From Byssothecium circinans (lineage: Eukaryota > Ascomycota > Dothideomycetes > Pleosporales > Massarinaceae), in NCBI GenBank assembly GCA_010015675.1, contig ML977003.1, positions 1-64,000 of the forward strand: 64,000 bases of DNA, given 5' to 3'. The notes below the pieces were generated by a model. It had not been told where the DNA came from. It was given only the letters and a program-made list of their open reading frames with translations, and ran no database searches. The stretch's first letter is position 1. Every line of letters begins with the position of its first letter. The position numbers were made by a program, and so were the translations under genes. Shown here piece after piece: positions 1 to 10,300 of this stretch.

Positions 1-326
1 AGAGTATCCCACTTGTTTCGCACCTGTACTACAGTAACTAACTGTTCACCAGAAACACCTAGTATGCGATCGGTAGCCTGTTGAAAAGCAGTCGGTTTGA
101 AGCCAGTCGAGCCAGGCACCGAGTTCTCGAGTAGGCCTAGTAGCATGGCCTCTTTCATATCACTTGACCATCGAATTTGTTTCCCCCCTAGGGCGCGAGC
201 TGGTGTCTTCGTGCGGCTTCGAGAGCCCTGTTTTAACGTAGTAATACGTCGATTCGTGAGCGGGGCTGCGACAACGGCTTGCGCTATAGGGTACGACGAT
301 TCGGGTGGTAGGCTATCGATATCCAT
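1..326 (-). CDS. Myb/SANT-like DNA-binding protein, 3' part outside the window
   Basis: Reading on the minus strand from the ATG at 324-326, about 108 codons stay open to the window edge with no stop. After a basic Ser/Thr/Arg-rich lead of about 50 residues comes RWSSDMKEAMLLGLLE, then a GFKPTAFQQA segment and VRNKWDTL at the edge. This pattern (W...MKEALL..L, GFK..AW/F, NKWDTL) is that of the fungal Myb/SANT-like domain, found in putative regulators and very often in genes borne by or domesticated from transposons. The C-terminal part cannot be seen, so function and integrity are unknown. It lies about 300 bp from a decayed transposon on the same strand, which fits an accessory, repeat-influenced setting. 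No in-frame stops are seen in the visible part. Confidence 0.6.
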   Translation of the reverse strand, partial: MDIDSLPPESSYPIAQAVVAAPLTNRRITTLKQGSRSRTKTPARALGGKQIRWSSDMKEAMLLGLLENSVPGSTGFKPTAFQQATDRILGVSGEQLVTVVQVRNKWDT

Positions 327-625
327 ACTAACGATTGTTGTGAAGAAAATAGGTGAAGAGATTGTTGGCTAAGATGGCTCTCCGCACTATCCCGGACACG
401 GCGCTTGCCACTTGATGAGTAATTGCCGCCTATTTTGAAAGAATCCTGTCTGACTTTTGCAGCTGCCGCACCAAACACGACGTCCGATTCAGTATTGTAC
501 GATTTGACCAGCCCCCTTGCTATACTACTGCCGTAGCTCTACACTAAAAACGCCTAAAAACGCCACCTCGAAATACGTAAACCGGACGGTCCGGGCCCCT
601 ACCAAACAGGCCCTAAGGCGGCGTA
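327..625. other. Short intergenic stretch before the transposon
   Basis: Upstream side of the Myb/SANT-like gene up to the left end of the Fot1-like element. Small open frames occur but none resembles a protein. The TA at 624-625 is the left copy of the transposon target-site duplication. Confidence 0.5.
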
Positions 626-675
626 AGCTAGCTGACCGGGATGTTGATCACCCGGGGATGTTGATCATTCACGAA
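626..675 (+). repeat. Left terminal inverted repeat of the Fot1-like element
   Basis: This 50-bp sequence matches the reverse complement of 2360-2409 with one difference at the 43rd base. It contains GGGATGTTGATCA twice. Confidence 0.95.
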
Positions 676-720
676 ATCAGCCACTACTCAGAAAAAATCG
701 TATTTATTCTCTCAACCTCG

Positions 721-2307
721 TTACAATTGCCACTCTGTACACATAGACTGAAGCGTTTGAGCTGCTGTTTCAGCTGCTCTTCTTTCTGCAGCCTTTTCCT
801 CAGCATCAATATCACGCTGTGCCTCAAGAAGCTGTGAGGCCTGTACAGCAATCATGATTGTATCTATATCTGCAAAGCGTTGATTTGGGTCAACACGAAC
901 CTTCTTTCGTAGCTACGGAGGCTTAAGAGCTTCAAGTTAACTATATAGTCTTTTGTTCTCTATTTCTAGCTGCGCTGCGCGTATATTCGCTGCTGCAATT
1001 GCCTTCCCTGCTTTTTGAAAGAGCTGGTGAGTCTTGCGGCCAACACTCTCGTTCCTGTGGAGCTCTCTCTAAGCTACAAAGAAATCATGAGGGCCGTGGG
1101 GGGTAGAGAGATAGCTCTCAGCAGGTTAAAGTTGATTCTGACGAGGTGGCGTAATAGGCCTTTAAGCTACTTAAGACGAGTTAACTACCCGCTCAATATT
1201 TAATAGACAGATGCCTGCAGTAGCCCATCTAGCTCGTATAACTCTCTCAGTAATTGCTTTCTCTCTAGCTGTATGGTAGGCCGTGATAAAGCGTTCCTTT
1301 TTAACAGGTGCTGCGTCGTTAAGGTAGGATAGCTCTTGAATCTGGTGTTGATAGAATCTCTTTACTACTAAGAAAACTAAGCGATCTAGAGGCTGTAGGA
1401 CGTGTGAGGAATAAGGAGGTAGGAATAGAAGCTGGATTCTATTCTACTTGCAGAGCCATAGGAATTCTAGGCTGATGTGGCTACTGTGACCATCCAAAAT
1501 TAACATCCTCCAACGATCACGTGAGGGAGCTGTATTAGGTAGAAATATACGCTGTAGCCACTTAGTCCCTATTACATTAGATGTCTAGCCATTCTGTGAG
1601 GTTGTGTAAAGCCAGTCTGGAACTACCGCAGGAAACCAAGTAGTCTGTAGGCTCTAGCCCTTAAATATCACCGCGCAACGTAGTTTCTTCCCCGTAGCTG
1701 ATACGCACTCAATTATTGACGCCCACTCGCGATTCTCTGGTGACTGCTTGTAAGCCTTCCTCTTATAGCTGTCTGTAAGGACTCTTGTATTTGCACATAC
1801 CCCCATAGCCTTCCTAGTCTTATCCATATTCCACGTATCCTCAGCCTGTATACCTAGCTCCGTACGAAGCCTCTCATAGAGCTGAAGAAACTCGCGTATC
1901 TGCTCTTGTGTTGCTCCCTCAGCCCGTACAGCCTCTATCTTTTTACCCACAACAGATGCGACGCGTGTGTTGCGCTTTAGAAAGGCAGCCATCCAATGCT
2001 TGCCTACAGGCCTGCAGTCTCCATTCATCCGTAGGATTTGGTTCACCATTTCTCGAGCGCGAGCGTGTGAGGGAGGAAAAGCGCGTGCATCTTCTTCGAG
2101 TATCCATTGTATGAGAAACTCCTCTTGGTCTGGAGTTAATTGCTGCTGGTATACGTGGCTGGTTTGGTTGCTCTGTCTGCCGTGTATACGCGTTGAGATT
2201 GTAGATTGTGGGATGCTGTACGCCTTTGCAGCAGCTCGTTGGCTTAGGAAAACACCAGCATTAAGATCGCGGATGGCTGCTTGTATAGCTGCTTCACGGG
2301 TGTCCAT
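721..2307 (-). pseudogene. Fot1/pogo transposase pseudogene with nine premature stops
   Basis: From the ATG at 2307 to the TAA at 721-723 one frame of 529 codons runs with no frameshift, close to the usual length of Fot1-type transposases. Domains in order: psq-type HTH (about 1-45, AIRDLNAG, STISTRI), CENP-B-type HTH (about 55-120, LTPDQEEFLIQWI), DDE_1 catalytic domain (about 165-375), and a charged coiled-coil tail (ALKPP.LRKKV onward). In-frame stops have their first base at 1656, 1587, 1446, 1173, 1164, 1128, 1071, 939 and 915. All are TAA or TAG. The first catalytic block reads NMDKTRKAMG instead of the usual NMDETGKAMG. The second Asp block (ILDGHSSH) and third (LQPLD) remain. Dead gene. 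Confidence 0.92.
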
Positions 2308-2359
2308 TTTGGTTGAGTATGTGGAGAGATAACACGTGTTTCGTGTGGGAGTGCTGAGA

Positions 2360-2409
2360 TTCGTGAGTGATCAACATCCCCGGGTGATCAACATCCCGGT
2401 CAGCTAGCT
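2360..2409 (-). repeat. Right terminal inverted repeat of the Fot1-like element
   Basis: Partner of 626-675 with 49 of 50 bases matching after reverse complementation. It is followed by the TA at 2410-2411. Confidence 0.95.
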
Positions 2410-2686
2410 TAGTTATGATACGTATCGATTTTGACCCTTTCCTTGTGCAGTCCGACTAACCGAAGTAGGAAATGGTAGGAAACCCGGATGCAGACCCTAA
2501 CCTATTACAGTTAGACGGCCCGTAAGCCCGTGTGGACTTGCTCCCACGAACTTTCGCCCGAGAAGGTGGAATCCAATTGTGCGGCGTAGCTCCAGGGTGT
2601 CTCCTCTGCCTCAGCTCTCGAATCTCGCAGCATCCCACAACATTCTTGGCGGCAGTACCTCAAGATTCACACTTCGAACTGCTGCA

Positions 2687-3484
2687 ATGGGTGCCCAACC
2701 TTCGATCCCCAGGCCAGGGACAGAGTTCCAAGTGATAGCAGCAGGCCTTTCACGAACCGGGACTGCATCATTCAGTCACGCACTCCGTATTTTGTTTGAC
2801 GGTCCTGTCTATCACGGTGGAACGCAAATAACGTCGGGGCCTCCCATCGAAATCCAATCCCTGATCCAGATCCTCACCAAGCTTTTTCATCGCCCAAAGC
2901 GCACCGACGCCGATGAACGAGAAGCATTACAACTTCTCAAAGAACGCTTTAATGGCTACGTCGCAGCGAGCGATGCGCCCGCAAGTGGCTTGGTGCCCGA
3001 GCTTCTCAAGATCTATCCAAACGCCAAAGTCATCTGCACCATACGGGATTCCAAAGCGTGGGAAAAGAGCATGGAAGGTGTCACCAACGTATCGACCATG
3101 GCATTTCTGAAGTTCATCCTCTTCCCAATCCCCGGTATGCGACACTTCCCAGACTACGTCAACAAACTCCGCGAGCAGTGGGTCACTCTCTACGGCGAGG
3201 CGGGAAGAGAACCTGCAACGGTTGAGACATACGAACGTCACATCGCGTGGCTGAAGAGCGTGGTGCCTGAAGAACGGCTCGTGTTCTTTGCTGTAAAGGA
3301 CGGATGGGAGCCATTATGTAAAGCTTTGGGGAAACCCGTGCCGACAGATACACCTTTCCCGAGGATCAACGACGGAGAGGCTATCAATCGTCTAGCGAAG
3401 CAGAAGGTAACGCAGGGGCTAGTAAGGTGGTTGATCATCATTGCTACGGGTGGTCTCGCACTCATTCCGATGGTGTGGTTTTAA
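2687..3484 (+). CDS. Sulfotransferase-family P-loop protein with a C-terminal membrane anchor
   Basis: Single exon of 265 residues from the ATG at 2687 (context GCAATGG; the reading starts MGAQPSIPRPGTEF, where fungal members begin). The frame is open upstream to 2579, but that part lacks family character. Features: a phosphosulfate-binding-type loop GLSRTGTASFSHAL near the N-terminus, YHGGTQ, SDAPASGL, VICTIRDSKAWEKSM, LVFFAVKDGWEPLC, and FPRIND before a hydrophobic tail (WLIIIATGGLALIPMVWF) that looks like a membrane anchor. This is the large fungal family of NAD-epimerase/sulfotransferase-annotated proteins (sulfotransferase family 4). The acceptor substrate is unknown. Members are often seen in or near secondary-metabolism loci, but no cluster partner is visible here. 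An inactivated transposon lies just upstream. Confidence 0.85.
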   Translation: MGAQPSIPRPGTEFQVIAAGLSRTGTASFSHALRILFDGPVYHGGTQITSGPPIEIQSLIQILTKLFHRPKRTDADEREALQLLKERFNGYVAASDAPASGLVPELLKIYPNAKVICTIRDSKAWEKSMEGVTNVSTMAFLKFILFPIPGMRHFPDYVNKLREQWVTLYGEAGREPATVETYERHIAWLKSVVPEERLVFFAVKDGWEPLCKALGKPVPTDTPFPRINDGEAINRLAKQKVTQGLVRWLIIIATGGLALIPMVWF

Positions 3485-4244
3485 TCTTTTACAACATATT
3501 TAAGGAAACAAGTTTCTGCAGCATCATTATCATGTAATTAATTCCAACGATATCTAATTCACTGAAATGCAAAATGCTGTTCTGAACTTTTGGGTTGTTG
3601 AGGCTGGGGGCGGCTAAGAAATCATGAACGCAAGCCTGGGCCAGCTGTAAACTCGATTATGTCTATCTTTCAGTCGCCCGTGATGGACTTCAACTTTAGC
3701 CGCAAAAATATGTTCGTGTGTAGGCACGGTGGGAATGTAGCGGTGTCCACAGCTGGTACATTTCGTTACTAGTGACACCGCGTTGGCTTCGTAAGAGCTG
3801 AGATCAAGTGTAGCGCCGTCAAATGTAGTATTCCGAAACACCATTTTTGCGTAAACCGAAAGCTCAGCTTCTGTGTCATACCGCCATAATCCGATAGGAA
3901 CCAATCCCTCTATGACTTGTAGAGGAAACCCACTATACAGTCAGATACATTGTTGTACCATATACCTTACGATAAGCAGGTGACGAGAGTGATGGAACTC
4001 AGGTCCATCGCACAAGCACAATAAACTCGCCGTTCAGCTGCCTTGGCAACGAACACTATACTCAGATCCCCAACACCGCAATTCACGCGTAACCCTTTCC
4101 AGGGAACAGATAATTGATTGGAATATATAAAGCGCGACTTCTCTGCGCCCAAATGCTCATCACCGACTTCGACACTTTGACCTTTCACCCCATTTCACTC
4201 TTCAACCACCCGAAAGAACCCACAGCTCTCGCCACTACAGCAAC
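3485..4244. other. Intergenic: 3' side of the sulfotransferase-like gene, promoter of the secreted-protein gene
   Basis: No convincing gene. A 96-codon minus frame (3614-3904) includes one CxxC pair but has no recognisable family and no signal. A TATA box precedes the next gene. Confidence 0.5.
4124..4130 (+). promoter_or_regulatory. TATA box of the secreted cysteine-rich protein gene
   Basis: TATATAA lies 115 bp upstream of the ATG at 4245 and is followed by a C/A-rich leader, the layout of an inducible fungal core promoter. Inferred from sequence only. Confidence 0.45.
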
Positions 4245-4646
4245 ATGAAGCTCATCCTCTCAACCGTCATTCTCTCTTTCGCCGCAGGCATTGTTGCCGA
4301 CAACTGCAAGACCGGCTTCAACTATTGTGGCTGGGATTTGATGAATACCGGTATAATCCTCATTTACTCGTTTCCCATCCACCAATCTTCCGTCCCTCAT
4401 CTCAAGTGCCTCACTTTCCCTTCGCTACAGATGAGACGGATCGTTCACTCACTTTGCTGAGCAGGCAACTACCGCGACACCATCATTGCTGAACTTCAGC
4501 GAGTCGGTACACCTGCCGACCCAAACCACATCTATAACGACCTCTACTACTGCAAGGATAACGATGGCGGGATCAACTATGTGAAGGCCTGCCATGGCGA
4601 CAATTCGTGCCAGTACGGTGGCGTTGGACAAAATGATTACTGTTGA
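4245..4646 (+). CDS. Small secreted cysteine-rich protein (effector-like)
   Basis: Two exons, 4245-4350 and 4465-4646, joined across a 114-nt intron (donor GGTATAAT, acceptor GAGCAG with a CTGA just before it), give 95 residues. The N-terminus MKLILSTVILSFAAGIVA is a clear signal peptide cleaved before DNCKTG. The mature chain of about 77 residues has six cysteines (NCKTG, NYCGW, YYCKD, KACHG, NSCQY, NDYC), enough for three disulfides. GNYRDTI and a final GxNDYC match a widespread family of short ascomycete secreted proteins of unknown role. Size, signal and Cys content make it a candidate apoplastic effector or antimicrobial-type protein; neither activity can be read from the sequence. Its own TATA box lies upstream. 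Confidence 0.82.
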
Positions 4647-5636
4647 TAAAGCGATCGTGATCTAGCTTGTGGACGAGAGAGAGAGCATGGGCCATGGAAA
4701 AGGTGCAGAAAATATACTTGGAGACCTCGAGACGTCGAGTCACCTGTCCGCTCCTTTTGCGTACTCCTAAAATTTTGTTGGAGATAGAAAACAATTGACA
4801 GAAATCATCGGAATCTTTCACATGGTTCGCTTCTGACTTGGAAAATTCGTGTGGGTGAATATTATGAAAAACTTGCGAGTAACGTCAACAGATGAAGTCC
4901 TGGTTGGAAGAGGATATATAATAGAAGATGTGTTTTAACATTGAAGTGGCATGTAGTTTTCCAACCGTCGTCGTCGTTCCTGCAACTCCGTTTGTGCAGT
5001 CGGAATTGAACGCGCCAGTCTTTTTGGTCCTCGAAGGTCTTGACTTGTGTTCAGTGCTTCCATCTTCATCGCGCGGGCGCAGTGAGGTTCCCAAACGTAA
5101 CTGCGACAGGTGAAAAAGAAACAAAAGAGTGACGAGAAATCCGACAGTGCTAACAATATGAGGTTGAACGCTCTCGATCGCACATCACTTTATAGATCCA
5201 TCGGACTTCGGTTTATAAGTACGTCGTCACTATCGTGATGACCTTTTCGTAAACCTAGCGATAGGAAACGTGTGACCAGAGGAGAACGATGATACAGTGC
5301 AGAAACTTCGAAGTCCGGAAATCGTTTTAGCAACGCAAGTCAAAAGCGCGAGATAGTTCACAGAAGAAACAAAGAATACGAGAATCACCATACCACCACG
5401 ATTGCAAAGATTCACGCAGTTTTCCATGAAGACGCAAAGCATGTATTGGGGTTGGACAATATACTGTACCTAATATGGATTTTACTTATGAAGTGCTACG
5501 GAAAGGTGATCACCATTTGACACAGTGCGCAGCCATTATCTCTATGTAACTCGCTCACCCGAGCCTAATCAATCTATGCACTGCCCATCATCAGCCTACT
5601 GTGTTTAGCCTCCTTCCTGCACTTACCTTTTCGGCA
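4647..5636. other. Intergenic, about 1 kb, no gene seen
   Basis: Between the convergent ends of the secreted-protein gene and the acidic orphan. The small frames here overlap one another in opposite directions and show no domain, signal peptide or splice-joined continuation. Confidence 0.5.
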
Positions 5637-6992
5637 TTAGCCTACCTCCTCATCCGTAATTCTATGATCGTCAGCCTCGTCATCAGTCTTCTCTATCACC
5701 TTCTCCTCATATACCAACCGTTCCGCAGCCTCCTCTATCTCCCCATCCTCATAGCCCAACTCTCCATCATCCAGCTCATCCTCATACTCCTCCTCGGAAT
5801 CCTCCCCCTCCTCACGATAAAGTTCTTCCTCATCATACTCCATCTCCGCATCATCATAATCCTCATCATCCCCAGTCCAGCCAGAAGGAGCATCGTTTCT
5901 GCTCTGTATCACAACAACAGCCTGTCTCGCATTACACATCCTCACCTCCCCTACCTCAACCTCTGGATTCGCCTCTTCCCACTTCCTCTCCTCCCCAGCC
6001 CAATGATTATACGACGAGGTGATATTGCCAAACAACATCTTCGTGCCGTGGTAAGCTTTACGACACACTTGATACTGCCAACCAGCTGCACGAGATCTAT
6101 CCCATGGCCCACCACATTCCCGCCAAATCCCCATCAGAACGTCGACGAAGCGATGGTAAGTCTTGACGGTGCACACGGCGCACCGGCTTGGAACAGAGGT
6201 AGCTGGGAGTTTCTGGATAAATGCGTTGTAGAAAGGATGGAAGGGGTGGCTGCATACCACGGCAGTGAGGCGGACAGGAAGAGATGGATCGTGCTGCCCT
6301 ATGTCACAACCTGGAGCACTCGCTGGGGGCGGAGCTGGGGGCGGAGCTGTGTCACCATCACGACGCCAGCGCTCGAAGTCGTCGTACTCCAAGGCGCCGG
6401 CAACGGTCGAGCATTTTTCCTCGGTCAGGAACTGATTAGATTGCCGGAATTTCCATCTTTTGAAGCTCTCTAGCTGTTCGTCATCAAAGAAAAGCGCAGC
6501 AGGCATCGGACTTTGCGACAAGTTGGTAGGCCGGACCGGAGTGTTTGGAGCAGCGGGTGGTACGCTGGTCACAGAGGCAAGAGCGTCATGTGCGTCGCTG
6601 ATGCTAGGTGACGGGTCACCTGCAAACGACACACTACATCGGTGACGGTGCGCACGGTCGCCGGGTGAGGCAAGAATCGAACGTGATGGAGTCAGGTAGC
6701 TATGACCAGGCTGTGAGGATACGGCGCTTGAGTCCGGCGTCTCACAATCTTCCCCATGCTGCAGCGAATAGCTTCCAGTGGATGAGTCGGAGGGGTAGTC
6801 CACCAACGTGCTCAGAGGAGACGAGCCAGAGCCAGGATACAGTGGGGCGGCATTCAGGGTAGAAGGCTCCGACACCTCACCTGCGGATGTAGTTCTCGCC
6901 CGCTTCGGAGTGTTCCCGAATGTGGGCGACGCATCGGCTTCACCATCTTGAAGCTCGTCGTCACCCCACTTGCGTTTCCCAGTGCTTGACAT
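5637..6992 (-). CDS. Orphan protein with a Cys-pair motif and a very acidic tail
   Basis: Single exon of 451 residues from the ATG at 6992. It begins with a KRKW...PKRAR stretch that could be a nuclear localisation signal, followed by about 150 low-complexity Ser/Pro residues. A folded part (about 165-345) contains SHPFHPFYNAF, RCAVCTVKTYHRF and MGIWRECGGPWDRSR. The last 75 residues are almost continuous Asp/Glu (DDEDYDDAEMEYDEEE and on). The RCAVC...WxxxGGP arrangement recurs in lineage-restricted ascomycete hypothetical proteins. A basic start, a possible zinc-binding pair and an acidic tail suggest a nuclear or chromatin role, but that is inference. The opposite strand also has a long open frame (5601-6473), a mirror of the acidic codons. 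Confidence 0.8.
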   Translation of the reverse strand: MSSTGKRKWGDDELQDGEADASPTFGNTPKRARTTSAGEVSEPSTLNAAPLYPGSGSSPLSTLVDYPSDSSTGSYSLQHGEDCETPDSSAVSSQPGHSYLTPSRSILASPGDRAHRHRCSVSFAGDPSPSISDAHDALASVTSVPPAAPNTPVRPTNLSQSPMPAALFFDDEQLESFKRWKFRQSNQFLTEEKCSTVAGALEYDDFERWRRDGDTAPPPAPPPASAPGCDIGQHDPSLPVRLTAVVCSHPFHPFYNAFIQKLPATSVPSRCAVCTVKTYHRFVDVLMGIWRECGGPWDRSRAAGWQYQVCRKAYHGTKMLFGNITSSYNHWAGEERKWEEANPEVEVGEVRMCNARQAVVVIQSRNDAPSGWTGDDEDYDDAEMEYDEEELYREEGEDSEEEYEDELDDGELGYEDGEIEEAAERLVYEEKVIEKTDDEADDHRITDEEVG

Positions 6993-7308
6993 AGTGGTCC
7001 GTGGTTCAAATTGTTACAGTATGTTGAGTTGATTGGCTATTAGCGTGTGTGTTTGTTGATTGTGAATGTATGGTAGGGCTGATGAGTCAAGGTCAATATT
7101 TACAGGGCGAGGTAGGTAATACACTAAGAAAATGCGTTTGCGTGTGTTGACGTAGTAAACGGCGATGTATGCGATTTCACCTCAGAGCCTGGCACAAACG
7201 TAGGAACCTGGAAGATCAAGCGTATCAATATGAGACCCTGTTATGTATGGTCGGTGAAGGAGTAGCACAAAATCAGGTGGTTACTTCTAGTATGTGAATG
7301 ACGTGGGC
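6993..7308. other. Short intergenic region between the orphan and the NLR gene end
   Basis: Promoter side of the acidic orphan and 3' side of the NLR gene. Nothing else is seen. Confidence 0.5.
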
Positions 7309-10300
7309 TCAGCTAGGTGTTGCATTGCTCTCATCCATGGCGTTTCCTTTGCCTATTGAAAGGGCTTCGACTTCGTCCGTGGGAGCTTCTGTCTTTCTAG
7401 GGGGCGCTTCCAAGTCATCAACTGAAGTTTTAGCGTTAGGGATGTGAAAGGTTAAAAATGGGTACAAAAAGATCAGCACTCACCGCTTCCATTCTCACTG
7501 ATTGGCAAACCCTCTCGACCATTACTTTCGCCGATGGAAGTCCTCTTACTTGTTTTTGGAGCTTCTGTGTGCTCATCTAGGGCTCCATTTTAGCGCAATA
7601 CCAATATGGGTTGTGATAAACCGACGAGTTACGGACTGCGGACTAACTCACCTTTCTTTTCGCCTCGTACCAATTCCCGAGCCTTCTCAAGGTCGCTTCG
7701 AAACTTGTCCATATAATACCTATTCGGTGGACCTTCCTCTACGGTCGTATAGGCCCGTTCATACCAGATGATCGCCTCCTCATTGCGCCCACATATGCGC
7801 ATAATCTCCGCAAACGAATGGAATGCGATCGGTCTGTCCCAAACACTTCCGCCACTTGAACGGACTATTTCTTCAACAACCTGCTGGGCCATCTCAATAG
7901 CCTGTTCGAATTCGCCTTTCTTTGCCAGTACAGTGGCCAGACCCTCTCTACTGTGCCAGATCCAGGTTTGCGTTTCAGTGCCGGTTCCATCATGAAGGCA
8001 TTGGAGGACCTCTCGATATAGGGGTTCTGCTTCTTCATGATTGTCGCGCAGTAACAAAACGTCGGCCAGCCCGACATAGTTCTCACATTTTTGTAGGTTG
8101 TTGACGGTGGGATTTGCCCGCAATATCGCCTCAGATTGTCGTAGTACGACTTCGGCCTCTTTAAGTTTCTCCTGAGCCAGAAGCATACATGACAGAAAAT
8201 GGATCTCTGACACATCGTCCAGGCCCCAAGGCTGTGGGTTCATGTCCAAAGCAGCACGTGCGGCCACTTCGCCCGTCGCATAGTCTCCACACCTTTCGGC
8301 ATTGATCATTTTCCAAAGCAATGCGGGCTTACTTCCGGGCTCAAATGTGGATACCCGATATCTACCACCGCGGTACTTGCTTAGCGCTTCACTTTCTTCC
8401 AACTTCCCCTGGCCACTCAAAGCTTGGGCTAGCCATTCGGCACTCTGAGCTGTGCGATCATCTTTAATACCGAATAACTTCTGTCCCCCTGTAAAAGCAC
8501 GGCGCAGGTATGGTTCAGCCTCCGCAAATTTTTCTTGGCTGATTAGGCTCCAACCCAAGAGATTTAAGCCCTGAAGAGTAATCTCATTATCCTCGGACCC
8601 GAATTTGTACAAAACGGTCATTGATACGTAGAGAGTATCCTCTGCATCTTTCCAACGGCCAAGGAGGCAGAAAAGTTCTCCAACTTTTTGAAGCAGGTGC
8701 ACCTGTGAGTAAAAGGTTTCCCTGATGCGTGTTTCAATGGTTATCGCACGCAACGCATGTGGCAGTATAACTATGTCGTCCCGGTGGATATTTTTGATCA
8801 TGAGAAGAACATACCGCTCGATCCAGTGTTCATGTTCAACTACGTCATGGATCTCTAGCCATCGTTGAGTAGCTAACTGAACTAATCGATGCATGGAAAG
8901 GGTGTGGCCATCAGCAGTCGTCTTGATGAAGGAGAAATCGGAAAGAGTGGTCCAATCGTCGTAAAAATTGCTAGGTGTGGGTGCTTGGTTTGCGCATTCA
9001 GGTACATGACGGCGGCGGCGGCGAAGGCAGCTACGGAACCTCAACCATGGCGTGGGTGGCGGATCTGTTTTCTCTCTTGCCGCGTCTTCATCTTCATATT
9101 GTCCCAAAAGAATCGTTTCCGGAATTCTCTGTCGATCAAAGAGGGACATTAGCGACAGAAGTCTCGCTGCTGAAGGTCTGAGATGGCGCACGTGCTGGAA
9201 GGAGATGTGCCACGTAGTCATAATTGAATTGGACCTTTGCCTTTCTCTGTGAGACTCAGTTGCATCCTCGCTCAGCAGTTGAGCCATTTGCCGATCGCTC
9301 TTCTCCAAATCATCAATGTAACTGGAGATAGTGACGCGTGGCGCCCTTCGGCTGATATATGCTGCTGCCTGTGAGATGGCAAGTGGTATGAACTCAAGCG
9401 CTTCAACAAGAGGGAGCTTTTCGGACTCGCTATAGGGGCCTTTGAGTTTTTTGTCGAGTAGCAAGATCGCTTCTGCTTCATTCATCTCTTCCATTTCCAA
9501 GTAGTGGTTCGCATTGCCTGTCAGGTCGAAGGCGACGTTTTTGGACCTTGATGTGATGACAATGGACCCGGTTGAAGATTTGGGAAGGTAATCTCTAATC
9601 TGAGCATCGACCGAAGCGCCCGCTCCATCATTTGTGGTGCGGCGACGAGACGGCACAGTGTTGAAGACCTCCATATCGTCCGCATTATCGATTATCATGA
9701 ACCATTTCCCATTTGCTTCATTGCAGAGCCAATCAAATACCCTTTTGAAGATATCAATGCCTTTATCGTCCCATCCAGGCAATCGAACCGCTTGGGCGAT
9801 TTTCCGGTAGTCCTCCTCGAATCTTGTGACACTGCCAGCGTGCACCCAAAAGACCCACGCGTCGGGGAATTGTGAACGGGTTCGATAGGCGAATTCGATG
9901 GCGACTTGAGACTTTCTGTGGAGGGCGTTAGTATATGGGAGCTACGGACATGGAAATCGTACCCAACGCCACCCAAACCCACCAGCGCGAATCTCGCGAT
10001 AGGATCAGGCGCATGAGTTCGGAGGATTATTTCGGCCAAGGCGTCTCGCTCCACAAAGTCGACGTCTCGTTGGAATGGTTTGTTAACAAAGGTAGGTGAT
10101 GGACGCTGGGAAGCTAGAGCATACTAGTCAGCATGATCCAACGTCATTTGCTAAGGAGAAGATACAATTTCCTCCCCAAGCCTAGTGATAATGGCGAAGA
10201 GAACATACAGACTGTATCTTTATTCCCTGCGGATGCGATGGTTTGGTGGGTTATAGCATCCATGTACTTTCGAATGACAGCTTCCGTTTCAGCAATCTCG

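Larger units (their letters stand above)
626..2409 (-). mobile_element. Fot1/pogo-type (Tc1-mariner superfamily) DNA transposon, RIP-inactivated
   Basis: A 1784-bp element bounded by 50-bp terminal inverted repeats (626-675 and 2360-2409, one mismatch), each flanked by a TA dinucleotide (624-625 and 2410-2411), the target-site duplication expected of this superfamily. Each repeat begins AGCTAGCTGACC and carries the 13-mer GGGATGTTGATCA twice in direct orientation, probably a binding site for the transposase. The only gene inside is a transposase on the minus strand. Complete ends plus a frame destroyed only by transitions say the copy landed intact and was then mutated. It sits 277 bp upstream of the sulfotransferase-like gene. 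Confidence 0.93.

Noticed and set aside
3614..3904. Minus-strand frame of 96 codons with a CTSC pair
   Set aside because: Single CxxC, no other signature, no signal or splice partner. Kept out for lack of support.
5601..6473. Long plus-strand open frame of 290 codons
   Set aside because: Antisense of the Asp/Glu-rich and Pro/Ala-rich codons of the acidic orphan; composition is Leu/Ile/Pro filler with no domain.
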